Under the pieces are notes generated by a model. The model was given only the letters and a program-made list of their open reading frames with translations, ran no database searches and was not told where the DNA came from. A program made the position numbers and the translations under genes. DNA of 64,000 nt, taken from Sphingomonas lacunae (GTDB taxonomy: Bacteria > Pseudomonadota > Alphaproteobacteria > Sphingomonadales > Sphingomonadaceae). Where the stretch lies: contig NZ_CP053015.1 in assembly GCF_012979535.1 (NCBI RefSeq), forward strand, positions 1,984,001-2,048,000, in the 5' to 3' direction. Shown one piece after another: positions 36,730 to 47,384 of the stretch (its first letter is position 1; every line of letters begins with the position of its first letter).

Positions 36730-38774
36730 CAGCCCGGCGTGGATTTGCCGAGATAAGTGCTCAGCAAGTTGCGCTGCCCTTGCGGAGCATTCGGCCGCAT
36801 CGTCTCATAGACAACCGCATTCTCCATCACCCGTTGCACATAATTGCGGGTTTCAGTGAAGGGGATGGCCTCGATCCAGTCGAGTATGTCGACGCTGCCG
36901 GTGCGGGGGTCGCCATTGGCGACCAACCAGCGGTTCACATTGCCCGGACCGGCATTATAGGCCGCGACCGCCAGCGGGTAGCTGCCATTGTAATAGCGGA
37001 CCATGCGCTGGAAAAAGGCGCTGCCGAGCATCATGTTATACTGCGTGTCGCTGGTCAGGGCGGACAGATTATAGCCCAACCCCAGCAAGCGGGCCTGCTC
37101 CGCCGCAGTGCCCGGCATCAACTGCATCAGGCCACGCGCGCCAACTCGGCTCATCGCCGCCTTGTCGAACTGGCTTTCCTGCCGCGTGATGGCGTGGATG
37201 AACGTCCAATTGTCCTCATGCCCCGGCGGAACGTTGAGGATCGGGAAGGCGGTGGGAACATAATCATCGAGACCGTTCACCCGCGCGCTGCGGCCTACCA
37301 TCACAGCCAGGTCGGGGCGGCCGATTTCGCCAGAGAGACGGGCGGCAAAATAATGGTCGGCATCGCTGCGGGCATTGTTGGCAATGGCGCGCAAGAACAG
37401 GGACTGGTCCCGCCAGGCGCCGATTTCGCCCAGCACGCGCGCTGCCCGCACCAGGCTGCTGTCTTCGAAGGCTGCCCGTTCAGCCTGTGAATAGCTTACC
37501 GGATCGGCACTGGCCGGACGCGGCTGCGCCTGACCAAGGCGCTCGAGCGCGAGCTGGCCATGGAACTGGTCAAAATGCCGTGCTGCCCGGCCAAAATAGT
37601 CGTTGGCGAGAGTCAGATCATTAGCCGCCATTGCTGCGCGACCAGCCCAATAGAGGCCTCGTGCCTGCACCTGTGGCGATCGGCCACCAGTCGAATAAAG
37701 AGCAAACAGACCCACCGCTTCGCGGGGGCGACCCAACTGCTTCAGAGCGATGTTGGCGGCCAGCCACAGGGCGTTGGTATATTCATCGCGCACCCCCAGC
37801 CCTTGTTCAACAACTACTGTGCCGAGCGGCAGTGCATCATCGACCTGCCGGGCGATGTTATAGGCTGTGGCATTGTCACCGGCGCGTTGTGCGCCGCGCG
37901 CTTGTTCAACAATCAGCTCAAGCCATTTTTCCGGGTCTAGTGGCGGGACTGCCAAAGTGCGAGGCCCGGCCAGCAGGGCTCGCGCCGCACCAGCCTGTCC
38001 GCTGGCGGCAAGCCATGTCGCCTTGTCGAACAGATAGCCGGCGTTGGTGCGGGCCAGTGCGGGATCGGCGGCCTCCGCCTCAGCAGCGCGCAGCGCAGCG
38101 CCGGTTGCGCGCGAACGCATGGCGAGCCGCGCCTGAAATTCCAGCCTGCGTTCGGGCGATACGAGCGCGATCTGGCGCGTCGCGGCGGTTGTCGATCCGC
38201 TCCACAGCAGTCGCTCCATGCGCGCATCCTGATCCGCCTGACTCAGGGCGCCAGGGAAAAAGGAAAGCAGCCGGCTTTCCTCATCCGCGTTCAGCACGCC
38301 GCTCGTCCATGCCCGGCGCGCTGCGGCATTGGCTTCGTCCATCCGGTTGGCTGTGCGCAGAGCCAGCGCGTGGCGCAGATGTCCGGCTGCATTGGTCGGC
38401 GTGAAACGGTCAAAATAGGCGGTGGCACTCGCCGGAATAAATCCTCCGCTGTCGAGTGCCGCTTCGGCCGCCCGTTTCAGCTCGGCTTCGTTGGGCCATC
38501 CCGGATTGGCCATCAGAAAGGCGGCAACCCGATCGAACGAAGGGCGCTGCACCCGGGTCAGCGCTTGCCATTCGATCACCGCCTCGGCGGCGGCATGCGG
38601 CATCGCCGGGGCAGGGACTGCCGGCGCGGCGGCTATCCGGCTGGCATACCAGGCCCGCTGTTCAGGCTGCAATTCGGACGCCATGCACATGGTCGGCGTC
38701 AGCAGCAAAGCGGCCATCGTCATCCGCGAAACTGCGGTCTTCGAAATCGCTATTCTGGAAACCATGCTTGCCAT
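36729..38774 (-). CDS. Soluble lytic murein transglycosylase (SLT)
   Basis: A 681-residue periplasmic enzyme that cleaves the MurNAc-GlcNAc bond of peptidoglycan. A signal peptide is present ('MTMAALLLTPTMCMA' region). The long alpha-helical superhelix (about 40-500) consists of tandem helical hairpins, and the C-terminal catalytic SLT domain carries the glutamate in 'ITRQESQFDKAA', then 'VGARGLMQLMPGTA' and 'AYNAGPGNVNRW'. The start may be the ATG at 38774 or 38765; neither has a good ribosome-binding site. It is the first gene of the slt-greB pair and is divergent from dapA. Confidence 0.93.
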   Translation of the reverse strand: MASMVSRIAISKTAVSRMTMAALLLTPTMCMASELQPEQRAWYASRIAAAPAVPAPAMPHAAAEAVIEWQALTRVQRPSFDRVAAFLMANPGWPNEAELKRAAEAALDSGGFIPASATAYFDRFTPTNAAGHLRHALALRTANRMDEANAAARRAWTSGVLNADEESRLLSFFPGALSQADQDARMERLLWSGSTTAATRQIALVSPERRLEFQARLAMRSRATGAALRAAEAEAADPALARTNAGYLFDKATWLAASGQAGAARALLAGPRTLAVPPLDPEKWLELIVEQARGAQRAGDNATAYNIARQVDDALPLGTVVVEQGLGVRDEYTNALWLAANIALKQLGRPREAVGLFALYSTGGRSPQVQARGLYWAGRAAMAANDLTLANDYFGRAARHFDQFHGQLALERLGQAQPRPASADPVSYSQAERAAFEDSSLVRAARVLGEIGAWRDQSLFLRAIANNARSDADHYFAARLSGEIGRPDLAVMVGRSARVNGLDDYVPTAFPILNVPPGHEDNWTFIHAITRQESQFDKAAMSRVGARGLMQLMPGTAAEQARLLGLGYNLSALTSDTQYNMMLGSAFFQRMVRYYNGSYPLAVAAYNAGPGNVNRWLVANGDPRTGSVDILDWIEAIPFTETRNYVQRVMENAVVYETMRPNAPQGQRNLLSTYLGKSTPG

Positions 38775-38885
38775 AATGGGGGTCGATTCCTTATCTGGCG
38801 CTGAACGGGCGAACCGCGCCTGCCTTTCCGCGCCATTTTACGCGAGTCTAGGCCGGACGAATCCTGCCTGTAAAGGAGCTATACC

Positions 38886-39767
38886 ATGTTTGCGGGCTCG
38901 ATTCCGGCCCTGGTGACACCGTTTCGCGACGGATTGATTGACGCCGATGCGTTACGCCAGCTGGTCGAATGGCAAATTGCCGAGGGAAGCCACGCCCTCG
39001 TCCCCTGTGGCACCACGGGTGAATCGGCGACACTTGGTTTTGACGAACATTATCGTGTCATCGAAATTGTCATCGAACAGGCAGCGGGACGGGTGCCGGT
39101 TATCGCTGGCTGCGGATCGAACGATACGGCAACCGCGGTTCGTCACATGGCCTTCGCCAAATCGGCAGGCGCCACCGCCGCGCTGATTGTCGCGCCTTAT
39201 TATAACCGCCCGACGCAGGAGGGTATTTACGCCCACTTCGCCCATCTTGCCGAGCACAGCGACCTGCCGATGGTGGTCTATAACGTGCCCGGACGCACCG
39301 TGACGGACATTTCATCCGACACTCTGGCCCGGATCGCCCGGTTGCCGGGCGTTGTCGCGGTAAAGGATGCCAGCGGCGATTTGGCACGGGTGACCGAACA
39401 TCGGCTGAACATTGGCAAGGATTTCTGCCAATTGTCCGGCAACGATGACCTTTGGCTGTCGCATTACGGGCTGGGAGGCAAGGGGTGCATATCGGTCACG
39501 GCCAATGTCGCGCCGGGCCTGTGCACGGATTTCCACACCGCCTGTGTCAGCGGGGATCATGCGGCGGCGTTGAAGCTGCATGAACGCCTCTATCCGCTGC
39601 ACAAGGCGATGTTCTCCGACGCGTCGCCGGCCCCTGCCAAATATGCCCTGTCGCGCATCCACAGCTGGTTTGATCCGGAAGTGCGATTGCCGATCATTCC
39701 GGCAAATGCTGCTGCCCGCGCGGCCGTCGATGCCGCGCTGGCCCATGCGGGGATTGTCACCCTCTGA
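38886..39767 (+). CDS. dapA: 4-hydroxy-tetrahydrodipicolinate synthase
   Basis: Condenses pyruvate with aspartate semialdehyde, the first step to diaminopimelate and lysine. The 293-residue TIM barrel has '[12 protein letters not shown]', '[12 protein letters not shown]', the catalytic tyrosine in 'VVYNVPGRT' and the Schiff-base lysine in '[12 protein letters not shown]'. AAAGGAG precedes the ATG. Its stop overlaps the smpB start by one base. dapA-smpB is a recurrent pair in alphaproteobacteria. Confidence 0.96.
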   Translation: MFAGSIPALVTPFRDGLIDADALRQLVEWQIAEGSHALVPCGTTGESATLGFDEHYRVIEIVIEQAAGRVPVIAGCGSNDTATAVRHMAFAKSAGATAALIVAPYYNRPTQEGIYAHFAHLAEHSDLPMVVYNVPGRTVTDISSDTLARIARLPGVVAVKDASGDLARVTEHRLNIGKDFCQLSGNDDLWLSHYGLGGKGCISVTANVAPGLCTDFHTACVSGDHAAALKLHERLYPLHKAMFSDASPAPAKYALSRIHSWFDPEVRLPIIPANAAARAAVDAALAHAGIVTL

Positions 39768-40249
39768 TGGCACGCCCGCATCACAGCGCATTCGATAAGA
39801 AGAAGGTCGTGGCAGACAACCGCCGCGCTCGTTTCGACTATGCGATTGATGAAGTATTCGAAGCAGGTATCGCGCTTACCGGCACCGAAGTGAAATCCCT
39901 GCGTTTCGGTGATGGCAGCATTTCGGACAGCTATGCCGAAGTGAAAAATGGCGAGGTGTGGCTGGTCAACAGTCATGTGCCGGAATTCAGCCATGGCAAC
40001 CGCTACAATCACGAACCGCGCCGGCTCAGGAAATTGCTCTTGTCATCGCGCGAGATCCGCAAGTTGCATGGCGCTGTTGCCCGCGAAGGCATGACGCTGG
40101 TACCATTAACGGTATATTTCAACAGTCAGGGCAGGGCAAAGGTCGAACTCGCTCTGGCCAAGGGCCGCAAGGCGCATGACAAGCGCGAGCATATCAAGGA
40201 ACGCGACTGGAAGCGGGAACAGGGCCGCATCCTGCGGGACCGGGGTTAG
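39767..40249 (+). CDS. smpB: SsrA-binding protein
   Basis: The tmRNA partner in trans-translation, 160 residues. The OB-fold core includes '[29 protein letters not shown]' (here split as '[16 protein letters not shown]'), '[20 protein letters not shown]' and the basic C-terminal tail ('[12 protein letters not shown]') that folds in the ribosome. The tmRNA gene itself is not in the window. Confidence 0.97.
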   Translation: MARPHHSAFDKKKVVADNRRARFDYAIDEVFEAGIALTGTEVKSLRFGDGSISDSYAEVKNGEVWLVNSHVPEFSHGNRYNHEPRRLRKLLLSSREIRKLHGAVAREGMTLVPLTVYFNSQGRAKVELALAKGRKAHDKREHIKERDWKREQGRILRDRG

Positions 40250-40262
40250 GGCAGGCAGGCAG

Positions 40263-40850
40263 ATGAGCAGGTTCGGGAAATGGGTCAGGCGTAACAGCCC
40301 GCGCCGTGAAGAGCTGCTGGAAAGCCGCTGGCTAAAGCCCTTTGCCCATCGCATCAGTCACAGCGAACTGTGGCGGTTTACTCGCCGGTCGGTCCCGCGC
40401 GGGGTTGCGCTTGGCTTGTTCGTCGGGATTTTCCTGCTGCTTCCGGGAGTTCAGATTATCGGCGTGGCTTTGCTAGCGTTGCCCTGCCGCGCCAATATCC
40501 CGCTCGGCGCAGCAATGACCTTTTTGTCGAACCCGGCAACCACGCCCTTCATCATCGCCTTTTCGGTCTATGTGGGCAATGTGGCCTTTGGCCTGCATGC
40601 CGATGTCTCGACATTTGATAGGCTGATGGCCCAAGGGGCGTCGATGAGCCAATGGGCCGCCTGGTTTCTCTCCGATGCGGCGCCAGCATTCCTTGCAGGA
40701 CTGCTGATCGTCTCGGTGGCGTCGGCGGCGATTGGTTATGTCCTTGCTTCGGTCATCTGGACCGCCTGGCTGCGTCAGAAATGGCGTATTCGCCTGCGCC
40801 AACGGATCAAGGCGCGGATGCATGCCATAGCCGAAGCACTTGATGATTGA
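40263..40850 (+). CDS. DUF2062 integral membrane protein
   Basis: A 195-residue membrane protein of unknown function. After a basic N-terminus ('RRNSPRREELL') there are about three to four hydrophobic segments ('GVALGLFVGIFLLLPGVQII', 'PFIIAFSVYVGNVAFGL', 'AFLAGLLIVSVASAAIGYVLA') and a basic C-terminal helix. The DUF2062 hallmarks are the Pro-rich turns 'RANIPLGAAMTFLSNPATTP'. The start at 40263 is 13 bases after smpB, so the two are probably co-transcribed. Confidence 0.82.
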   Translation: MSRFGKWVRRNSPRREELLESRWLKPFAHRISHSELWRFTRRSVPRGVALGLFVGIFLLLPGVQIIGVALLALPCRANIPLGAAMTFLSNPATTPFIIAFSVYVGNVAFGLHADVSTFDRLMAQGASMSQWAAWFLSDAAPAFLAGLLIVSVASAAIGYVLASVIWTAWLRQKWRIRLRQRIKARMHAIAEALDD

Positions 40851-40947
40851 CCGGACGATTGAACCGGACGATTGCACCGTTATAGTTGACTATCACTCGA
40901 GCCGGGCGTGCCACAGGGCAGCCTGATCAGAACAGGATTGCTTTGTC

Positions 40948-43017
40948 ATGCGCACCACCCGCATCGCGGCGCTCGCTTTTGCCGCCGTCTCGTCCATTGC
41001 CCTTGCATCGTGCGCCACACCGGTGTCGCCGCAATCCACGGCAACCGATGCGGCGCCGCAGCCTGTGACTCCTGCGCGGCCTGCCCCCCAATATGGCCTC
41101 TTCGGTTTCGACACGGCGGGTATGGACCGCACTGTTGCCGCTGGTGATGATTTCTATGCCTTTGCCAATGGCACATGGGCTCGCACCACCGCCATCCCCG
41201 CCGACAAGTCCAACTATGGCATGTTCACTGCGCTCGGTGATCTCAGCCTCAGCCGCACGCGGGCGATCCTGGATGAAGCGCGCGCTGAACCGTCGAGCCG
41301 CATCGGCCGGGCCTATGCATCCTATCTTGACGAAGCAGCGGTCGAAGGGCGTGGCCTGGAACCGATCACACCCTGGCTGAACAAGGTTCGTGGCCTGCGG
41401 AGCAATGCAGACTATGCCGCGCTCGCTTCCGACGCGGCCCGTGCCGGCATTTATACCGCCTTTCCGGGCTATATCGGGCAGGATGACCGCCATCCGGACC
41501 GCTATATCACCGCGATGTTCCAGGGTGGCATCGGTATGCCTGACCGCGACTATTATCTGGAACCGGCGGAACGTTTTGCCCGCACCCGGACGGCCTATTT
41601 GGCTTTCCTCGAGCAGATGCTGACGCTGGCCGGTGAACCCGATGCCGCGCCCCGCGCCCGGGCGGTGATGGAGTTCGAGACGCGCATTGCCCGTGCCCAT
41701 TGGAACAAGGTGGACAGCAGCGACGCCAGCAAGACCTACAACAAGCTTAGCATTGCGGATCTCCAGCGCTCGGCTCCGGGCTTTGACTTCGCGGCCTATT
41801 TGCGCGGCATGGGGGTGACCGAGAACGAGGTGCTGGTGGCCCAGCCTTCAGCCTTCACCGGGATTGCCCGCGAATATGGCAACGCCCCGGTTCAGGTGCT
41901 GCGTGACCAGCTGATCATCCGCAGCCTGTCGACCTATGCCGATGAATTGCCCAAAGCGATCAGCGATGCCGACTTTGCCTTTTATGGCACCGCCCTGTCC
42001 GGAACGCCGCAGCAGGAAGATCGCTGGAAACGCGCGGTGCGCTTTACCGAAGGGCTGCTCTCCGATGAGCTGAGCCAGATCTATGTCGCCCGCCATTTCC
42101 CGGCCGAATCCAAGCAAGCGATTGACCGGCTGGTCCGCAATGTTCTCGACGCACTGGCCGTCCGCATCGACAATCTGGCCTGGATGCAGCCGCAGACAAA
42201 GGTTCGCGCCAGGGCAAAACTGGCCAATTTCACGGTCAAGATCGGTTACCCTGACCAGTGGCGAAGCTATGAAGGTCTGGATATCCGCAGCGATGACCTG
42301 TTCGGCAATGCCTGGCGCTCGAACGAATTCGAACATGCATACCAGATCGGCAAATTGGGCACAGCGGTGCGCCGTTGGGAATGGGGCATGACGCCGATGA
42401 CGGTCAATGCCTATGCGAATTTCAGCATGAACGAAATTGTGTTCCCTGCGGCCATCCTGCAACCGCCCTTCTTTGATCCTCATGCCGATGATGCGATCAA
42501 TTATGGTGGTATCGGCGCAGTGATCGGCCACGAAATCAGCCATCATTTTGACGATCAGGGCGCCAAATATGACGAAAATGGCCGTCTCTCGGATTGGTGG
42601 ACGCCGGAAGATGTCGCCGCCTTTAGTGCGGCCGGTCGCCGGCTTGTGGAACAATATGATGCCTATGAGGTGCTCGGCGAGCGCATCAATGGCGAATTCA
42701 CACTGGGTGAGAATATCGGTGATCTCGCCGGCCTTGCCATCGCTTATGACGCCTACAAGAAGTCGCTCAATGGCGCGGAAGCGCCGGTGATAGATGGAAC
42801 CACCGGTGACCAGCGTTTCTTCCTGGGCTGGGCACAGGTATGGCGCCGCAATTATCGCGATGCCAATTTGCTTCAGCGTTTGACCACCGATCCCCACTCG
42901 CCATCGGTTCAGCGCGCCTGGGTGGTCCGCAACCTTGATGCCTGGTATGGTGCCTATGGCGTTCAATCCGGTGCCCGCCTCTATCTGGCGCCGGAACAGC
43001 GTGTGCGTATTTGGTGA
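40948..43017 (+). CDS. M13 family (neprilysin-like) metallopeptidase lipoprotein
   Basis: A 689-residue exported zinc endopeptidase of the PepO/neprilysin family. The signal has a lipobox 'IALASCATP' (Cys about residue 23), so it should be membrane-anchored in the periplasm. The core shows 'VNAYANFSMNEIVFPAAIL', the zinc site HExxH in 'IGHEISHHFDDQG', the third ligand region 'ENIGDLAGLAIAYDAY' and the C-terminal substrate-binding 'RVRIW' ending exactly at the stop. All catalytic parts are intact. The end overlaps the cckA start. Confidence 0.93.
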   Translation: MRTTRIAALAFAAVSSIALASCATPVSPQSTATDAAPQPVTPARPAPQYGLFGFDTAGMDRTVAAGDDFYAFANGTWARTTAIPADKSNYGMFTALGDLSLSRTRAILDEARAEPSSRIGRAYASYLDEAAVEGRGLEPITPWLNKVRGLRSNADYAALASDAARAGIYTAFPGYIGQDDRHPDRYITAMFQGGIGMPDRDYYLEPAERFARTRTAYLAFLEQMLTLAGEPDAAPRARAVMEFETRIARAHWNKVDSSDASKTYNKLSIADLQRSAPGFDFAAYLRGMGVTENEVLVAQPSAFTGIAREYGNAPVQVLRDQLIIRSLSTYADELPKAISDADFAFYGTALSGTPQQEDRWKRAVRFTEGLLSDELSQIYVARHFPAESKQAIDRLVRNVLDALAVRIDNLAWMQPQTKVRARAKLANFTVKIGYPDQWRSYEGLDIRSDDLFGNAWRSNEFEHAYQIGKLGTAVRRWEWGMTPMTVNAYANFSMNEIVFPAAILQPPFFDPHADDAINYGGIGAVIGHEISHHFDDQGAKYDENGRLSDWWTPEDVAAFSAAGRRLVEQYDAYEVLGERINGEFTLGENIGDLAGLAIAYDAYKKSLNGAEAPVIDGTTGDQRFFLGWAQVWRRNYRDANLLQRLTTDPHSPSVQRAWVVRNLDAWYGAYGVQSGARLYLAPEQRVRIW

Positions 43018-45419
43018 CATCAGACGCGGTCCACACCCATTTGTTTTCGGCGCAAGCCGGCTGGCGCAGATATGTGCCCGTCGGGCTGGTGGTGCTTGCC
43101 GCCATGCTCAGTGGCCTGTTGGTCTGGTTGCCGACACAGTCCGCGGCGCTTTCGGCCGGTTTCACCGGCGTTGGCCTGTTGGCGGCAGCGGTGGTTTGGG
43201 CATTGCGCAAACCGGGCACCACAGGCGTGCCGGTGCTCGCCGAAGTCAGCGATTGGGCACTGGTGCGTGCTGTTGCTGACAGTGACAGTGGCGGTATCGC
43301 CATCACTGACCGCACGGGCAAACTCGTTTGTGCCAACGATCTTTACTGTGACTGGTTTGGTGGAGCGGTCACTCCGCCCAACCTGCCCGTGGAGGCGCGG
43401 ACCAATGCCCTTCTGGCAGAGGCGGGCCGGACAGCCTGGCGCGATGGCGAAGCGGCGGTTGCCGCATTCCTCTGCAAGGGTCGGGAAATGACCGGCACCG
43501 TGCAGCGCGTTGGCCGCACGCAGGACCATTTGCTCTGGCGCTGGATTGTCCATGTCAGCCGCGATCCCGTGCAGGAGGCGGCTGACGCCCTTGGCGGAGC
43601 TGCGGGCCGCCTGCTGGGTGAATCGGGCGTCATGGCTGTGCTGGTGACCCCTTCGGGCACCATCCGGGCCGCGAATGCTTCATTCCGTCTGCGTGCCGCC
43701 GGCAGCATTGACGCAAAGGTCGAGGGGCATGACTTTGCTGCCGCTCTGCGCATCGACGCGCAGGGCTTGATCCGGTTTGCCCGTGAACGCGAGGGGGAAG
43801 GGGCCACGCCGCTACGCGTCATAGAGGTTCCGTTTGACCGTCAATCGGACTCCGCGCCGCTCATGCTGTTCCTGATTGACGAGGAAGGGGGGCTTGCCGA
43901 ACGCGGCATTGCTCTCGACTATGTGGAAAGCCTGTTGACGGCCTTGCCCTTTGGAATGGCGATGGTGGACCGCGACGGGCGTTTCCTCTTCGTCAACACG
44001 GCGTTCATCAAGGCAGCGGGCCTGCCCGACGGGACCCAACTCAGCTACCCCAGTGATCTTGTCGTGTCAGAGGACAAAGGTGCGCTGGGTGATGCGATCC
44101 GTCGTCACACCGGTGGCCGGTCGAGTGCCGGCGACATTTCGGTGCGGTTGCGCGGCAGCCCCGATGATCCGGTCTCCATTGGCCTGGTCGGGGTACGCGG
44201 CATGGGGGATGCCGCGGTCCTCCTTTCGCTGCGGGAGGCCGGCGGCGATGCGGAGCTGAAACAGCAGATGGTGCAAGCCGGCAAAATGCAGGCGGTCGGT
44301 CAACTGGCGGGCGGCATCGCGCATGATTTCAACAATATCCTCACCGCGATTCTTGGAAGCTGCGATCTGATGCTGATGCGCCACAGCCCCGGCGACAGCG
44401 ATTATGACGATATCCAGCAGGTGCGCAGCAACTCCAATCGCGCCGCCAATCTGACGCGCCAGTTGCTTGCCTTTTCCCGTCAGCAAACGCTGCGTCCGCA
44501 AATTCTCAACCTGTCCGACATTGTTGCCGATGTCTCGCACCTGCTTGAACGCCTGATTGGTGAACAGGTGACGCTGACGGTTCAGCATGGTCGCGGCATT
44601 GGCCCGGTGCGGGCTGACCCGGTCCAGCTCGAACAGGTGATTGTCAATCTGGCAGTGAACGCGCGGGACGCCATGCCACGTGGCGGCACGCTGACCATTG
44701 CCACCCGGTCGGTGAAGCCGCCCGATATCAAGGGGCGTGATGGAACCGAAGCCATGCCGCCCGGCGATTACAGCTTGCTGACGGTCAGCGACACGGGCAC
44801 CGGCATTCCCGCCGATGTCCTGCCCAAGATTTTCGATCCCTTCTTCACCACCAAGGATGTGGGCAAGGGCACTGGCCTTGGCCTTGCCACCGTTTACGGA
44901 ATCGTCAAGCAATCGGGCGGCTATATCTTTGCCGACAGTGTGCCGGGCCAGGGGACGAGCTTTTCCATCTACCTGCCGGTCTATCACGGCCCGGAGGAGG
45001 TAAGCCAGGCCGCCCCGGCCACTCCGGCAACCGCGCGCAGCCTGCATTGGGGCAGCGGCACCATCCTGCTGGTCGAGGACGAGGATATGGTCCGTGCTGT
45101 CGCCGAACGCGCCCTTGTCCGCGCCGGCTATACGGTGGTTGCCGCCATTAACGGCGAGGACGGGCTCGAGAAGTTTGCCGGAATGGCAGAGGTGGATCTG
45201 ATCATTTCCGATGTGATGATGCCGCAAATGGATGGCCCGACCATGGTGCAGGACATTCGCCAGCGTCGCGCCGATGTGCCTGTCCTGTTCATGTCCGGCT
45301 ATGCCGAGGAACAGTTGCGCCAGTCGATTGCGCTGGCCAATGTCGCCTTTTTGCCCAAACCCTTTTCGGTGGCTCAGTTGATCGACGCAGTGGCCGTCAT
45401 CCGGGGTGCTGCGGAATAA
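43014..45419 (+). CDS. cckA: Cell-cycle hybrid histidine kinase CckA
   Basis: A hybrid kinase of 801 residues. Two N-terminal transmembrane segments (about 20-40 and 45-65) precede PAS-like regions (about 85-400). The HisKA box is '[19 protein letters not shown]' with the phospho-accepting histidine at about residue 437, followed by the HATPase domain ('[11 protein letters not shown]', 'DTGTGIP', '[16 protein letters not shown]'). A C-terminal receiver follows with its aspartate at about 733 ('[12 protein letters not shown]'). In alphaproteobacteria CckA phosphorylates ChpT, and through it CtrA; neither is in the window. I favour the GTG at 43014, whose GTGA overlaps the M13 stop; a TTG at 43011 is the alternative. 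Confidence 0.9.
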   Translation: MTSDAVHTHLFSAQAGWRRYVPVGLVVLAAMLSGLLVWLPTQSAALSAGFTGVGLLAAAVVWALRKPGTTGVPVLAEVSDWALVRAVADSDSGGIAITDRTGKLVCANDLYCDWFGGAVTPPNLPVEARTNALLAEAGRTAWRDGEAAVAAFLCKGREMTGTVQRVGRTQDHLLWRWIVHVSRDPVQEAADALGGAAGRLLGESGVMAVLVTPSGTIRAANASFRLRAAGSIDAKVEGHDFAAALRIDAQGLIRFAREREGEGATPLRVIEVPFDRQSDSAPLMLFLIDEEGGLAERGIALDYVESLLTALPFGMAMVDRDGRFLFVNTAFIKAAGLPDGTQLSYPSDLVVSEDKGALGDAIRRHTGGRSSAGDISVRLRGSPDDPVSIGLVGVRGMGDAAVLLSLREAGGDAELKQQMVQAGKMQAVGQLAGGIAHDFNNILTAILGSCDLMLMRHSPGDSDYDDIQQVRSNSNRAANLTRQLLAFSRQQTLRPQILNLSDIVADVSHLLERLIGEQVTLTVQHGRGIGPVRADPVQLEQVIVNLAVNARDAMPRGGTLTIATRSVKPPDIKGRDGTEAMPPGDYSLLTVSDTGTGIPADVLPKIFDPFFTTKDVGKGTGLGLATVYGIVKQSGGYIFADSVPGQGTSFSIYLPVYHGPEEVSQAAPATPATARSLHWGSGTILLVEDEDMVRAVAERALVRAGYTVVAAINGEDGLEKFAGMAEVDLIISDVMMPQMDGPTMVQDIRQRRADVPVLFMSGYAEEQLRQSIALANVAFLPKPFSVAQLIDAVAVIRGAAE

Positions 45420-45449
45420 GGGCATCAGGCGCAGAGGGAGTGCAGACAG

Positions 45450-46409
45450 ATGACACAATGGCTCAAGCGCATTGGCTGGACCCTGGGCGTACTCGCGGTA
45501 CTGCTTGTTGCCGCCTTTGTCGCGCTGCGCACACCCGATACTGACCGGGAAGCCATGATCGCCAAATATTCGGCGGCGGGGGATCGCTTCATCACCGTCG
45601 CTGATGGCGCGCGCATCCATGTCCGTGACAGTGGCGGGGACGGACCGGCAATGGTACTGCTCCACGGATCCAACGCCAGCCTGCACACATGGGAACCGCT
45701 CAAGCGCGAACTGGCGGGCTACCGTATCGTCACCCTTGATCTGCCCGGTCACGGCCTGACCGGAGCCACCCCGACCCACCGCTACGACCCTGACGAAATG
45801 GTTGCAGCCGTCGATGGGGTGGTCAGCGCGCTCGGTCTGGAAGGCTTCGTCCTCGGTGGAAACTCCATGGGCGGCGGCATCAGCTGGCGCTATGCTCTCG
45901 CCCATCCGGCAAAGGTCCGGGCGCTCCTCCTCATCGACGCCGCCGGTATGCCACCGCGTGCGGGAGACAAGCCGCCCGCCAGCAACATCGGCTTCCGCAT
46001 CATGCGCAGCGGCTTTGGTCGCTGGCTGGGCGGCCAGATCACCCCCCGCTTTCTGATAGAAAGATCGCTGCGTGGCTCAGTGTCGAACCAGTCGGTCGTC
46101 ACCGACGCTGCGGTTGATCGCTATTGGGAACTTTTGCGCTTCCCCGGCAACCGGGAGGCCACCGGCATCCGCTTTGCCCGCGGCTTTGCTGATCCCGCCG
46201 CTGCGGAACGCATCCGGACCATCAGTGTGCCCACCCTCATCATCTTCGGTAGTGAGGACCGGATCATCAGCCCCAGCGCGGCACAGAGCTTTGCTGAACG
46301 CATCGCCGGGAGTGAGGTCATCATGATGGACGGCATCGGTCACCTGCCGATGGAAGAGGCCCCACAGGCGACGGCAGAGGCGATCAGGGACTTTCTTGCC
46401 GGCAACTGA
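45450..46409 (+). CDS. Membrane-anchored alpha/beta hydrolase
   Basis: A 319-residue hydrolase with an N-terminal hydrophobic helix (about residues 8-27, 'IGWTLGVLAVLLVAAFVAL'), so probably tethered to the inner membrane and facing the periplasm. It has 'VLLHGSNASLHTWEPL', the elbow 'GGNSMGGG' with the nucleophile serine near residue 138, the aspartate in 'IFGSEDRIISP' and the histidine in 'GIGHLPMEE'. It follows cckA by 30 bases. The substrate is unknown; esters, lactones and amides are all possible. Confidence 0.82.
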   Translation: MTQWLKRIGWTLGVLAVLLVAAFVALRTPDTDREAMIAKYSAAGDRFITVADGARIHVRDSGGDGPAMVLLHGSNASLHTWEPLKRELAGYRIVTLDLPGHGLTGATPTHRYDPDEMVAAVDGVVSALGLEGFVLGGNSMGGGISWRYALAHPAKVRALLLIDAAGMPPRAGDKPPASNIGFRIMRSGFGRWLGGQITPRFLIERSLRGSVSNQSVVTDAAVDRYWELLRFPGNREATGIRFARGFADPAAAERIRTISVPTLIIFGSEDRIISPSAAQSFAERIAGSEVIMMDGIGHLPMEEAPQATAEAIRDFLAGN

Positions 46410-46421
46410 GCCCGCCGCCGG

Positions 46422-47273
46422 TCAGGCCGCCGCGCGCTTGTCTCTTGGCCGGTCGAGAAAGGTGTTGATCACCTTCATCGATTCCTCTGCCTGACCGACA
46501 AGGAACAGGTGCCCGCCGCCCTCGACGACATGCAATTCGGCACCGGGAATCAGTGCCTTGAGGAACTTTCCGTTCTCCAGCGGGACGATATTGTCTTCGT
46601 CGCCCATCATGATCAGCGTTTCGGCCTTGAGCATGAAGGGGAGGAAGGGGGCACTGGTCCAGCCGAGCAGGGCAAGCAGCTGATAGGCATAGCCAATGCC
46701 CGACGGCGGCTTGAGCCGCGCGACATGGCCATCCGACCCTTCGGGCTTGCCGCCATACAGTGTCTCGAAATTCTTGGCCATGTAGTCGGGATCAACATAG
46801 CGGCGCGGATTGGCCATTTTCGAAAGGGCGCTGAACTTGCCCGGCATCATCATCCAGCCGGCGGATGTGGCGGCAAGGATCAGCCGCTCGACCCGGTCAG
46901 GATATTGCATGGCGAAATGCTGGGCCATGGCGCCGCCCCAGCTGACTCCCATGACGTCAAACCGGTCATAGCCAAATTCGTCCATCAGCAGCGACGCGGT
47001 GCGCGACATGGTGACTGCATTATAAGGGACGACCGGATCCGGGCTTTCGCCAACGCCCGGCATGTCAAAGATGATGAAATCCCGTTCGCCCATTTGCCGG
47101 GCAAAGGGAGCGACCAGTTCGATATTGGCGCCAATGCCATTGAAAAAAAGCAGCGGAGGATGGCCCGAACTAGGGTCTTTGGCCAGCCAGCGGGCCACGC
47201 GCAACTCCCGACCGCCAACCGAGCGAATGCCGACTTCGGCGTCACCGAGTGGGTGGTTGGGGATGTGCGTCAT
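46422..47273 (-). CDS. Alpha/beta hydrolase resembling intracellular PHA depolymerase
   Basis: A 283-residue alpha/beta hydrolase. The fold shows 'LLFFNGIGANIELVAPFARQM', the nucleophile elbow 'GVSWGGAMAQHFA' (serine about residue 112), the aspartate in 'IMMGDEDNIVP' and the histidine in 'EGGGHLFLV'. These stretches resemble the medium-chain intracellular poly(3-hydroxyalkanoate) depolymerases (PhaZ). It lies 111 bases downstream of phaC on the same strand, which supports a role in polymer mobilisation. The depolymerase role is inference from similarity and context. Confidence 0.78.
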   Translation of the reverse strand: MTHIPNHPLGDAEVGIRSVGGRELRVARWLAKDPSSGHPPLLFFNGIGANIELVAPFARQMGERDFIIFDMPGVGESPDPVVPYNAVTMSRTASLLMDEFGYDRFDVMGVSWGGAMAQHFAMQYPDRVERLILAATSAGWMMMPGKFSALSKMANPRRYVDPDYMAKNFETLYGGKPEGSDGHVARLKPPSGIGYAYQLLALLGWTSAPFLPFMLKAETLIMMGDEDNIVPLENGKFLKALIPGAELHVVEGGGHLFLVGQAEESMKVINTFLDRPRDKRAAA

Positions 47274-47384
47274 TCACTTGTCCTTTGCGAACCCGTCCGG
47301 TGACGGCTGCCAGGCCATGAACGGGAGGCTCATCTATGTTGCGCTGCAACAAAAAACAAGCCCGCCGTTCATGCGAGCGGTCGA

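Noticed and set aside
41848-43020. Long open frame antisense to the M13 peptidase gene (390 codons)
   Set aside because: It mirrors the HExxH-bearing gene and has no independent support.
44067-45905. Long open frame antisense to cckA (612 codons, minus strand)
   Set aside because: It covers the kinase and receiver domains on the opposite strand, crosses into the next gene and shows no domain; it is a mirror frame.
47340-47384. Possible terminator after phaC with a TTTTTT run on the minus strand
   Set aside because: The T-run is present but the preceding stem pairs at only about four positions, so I could not support it.
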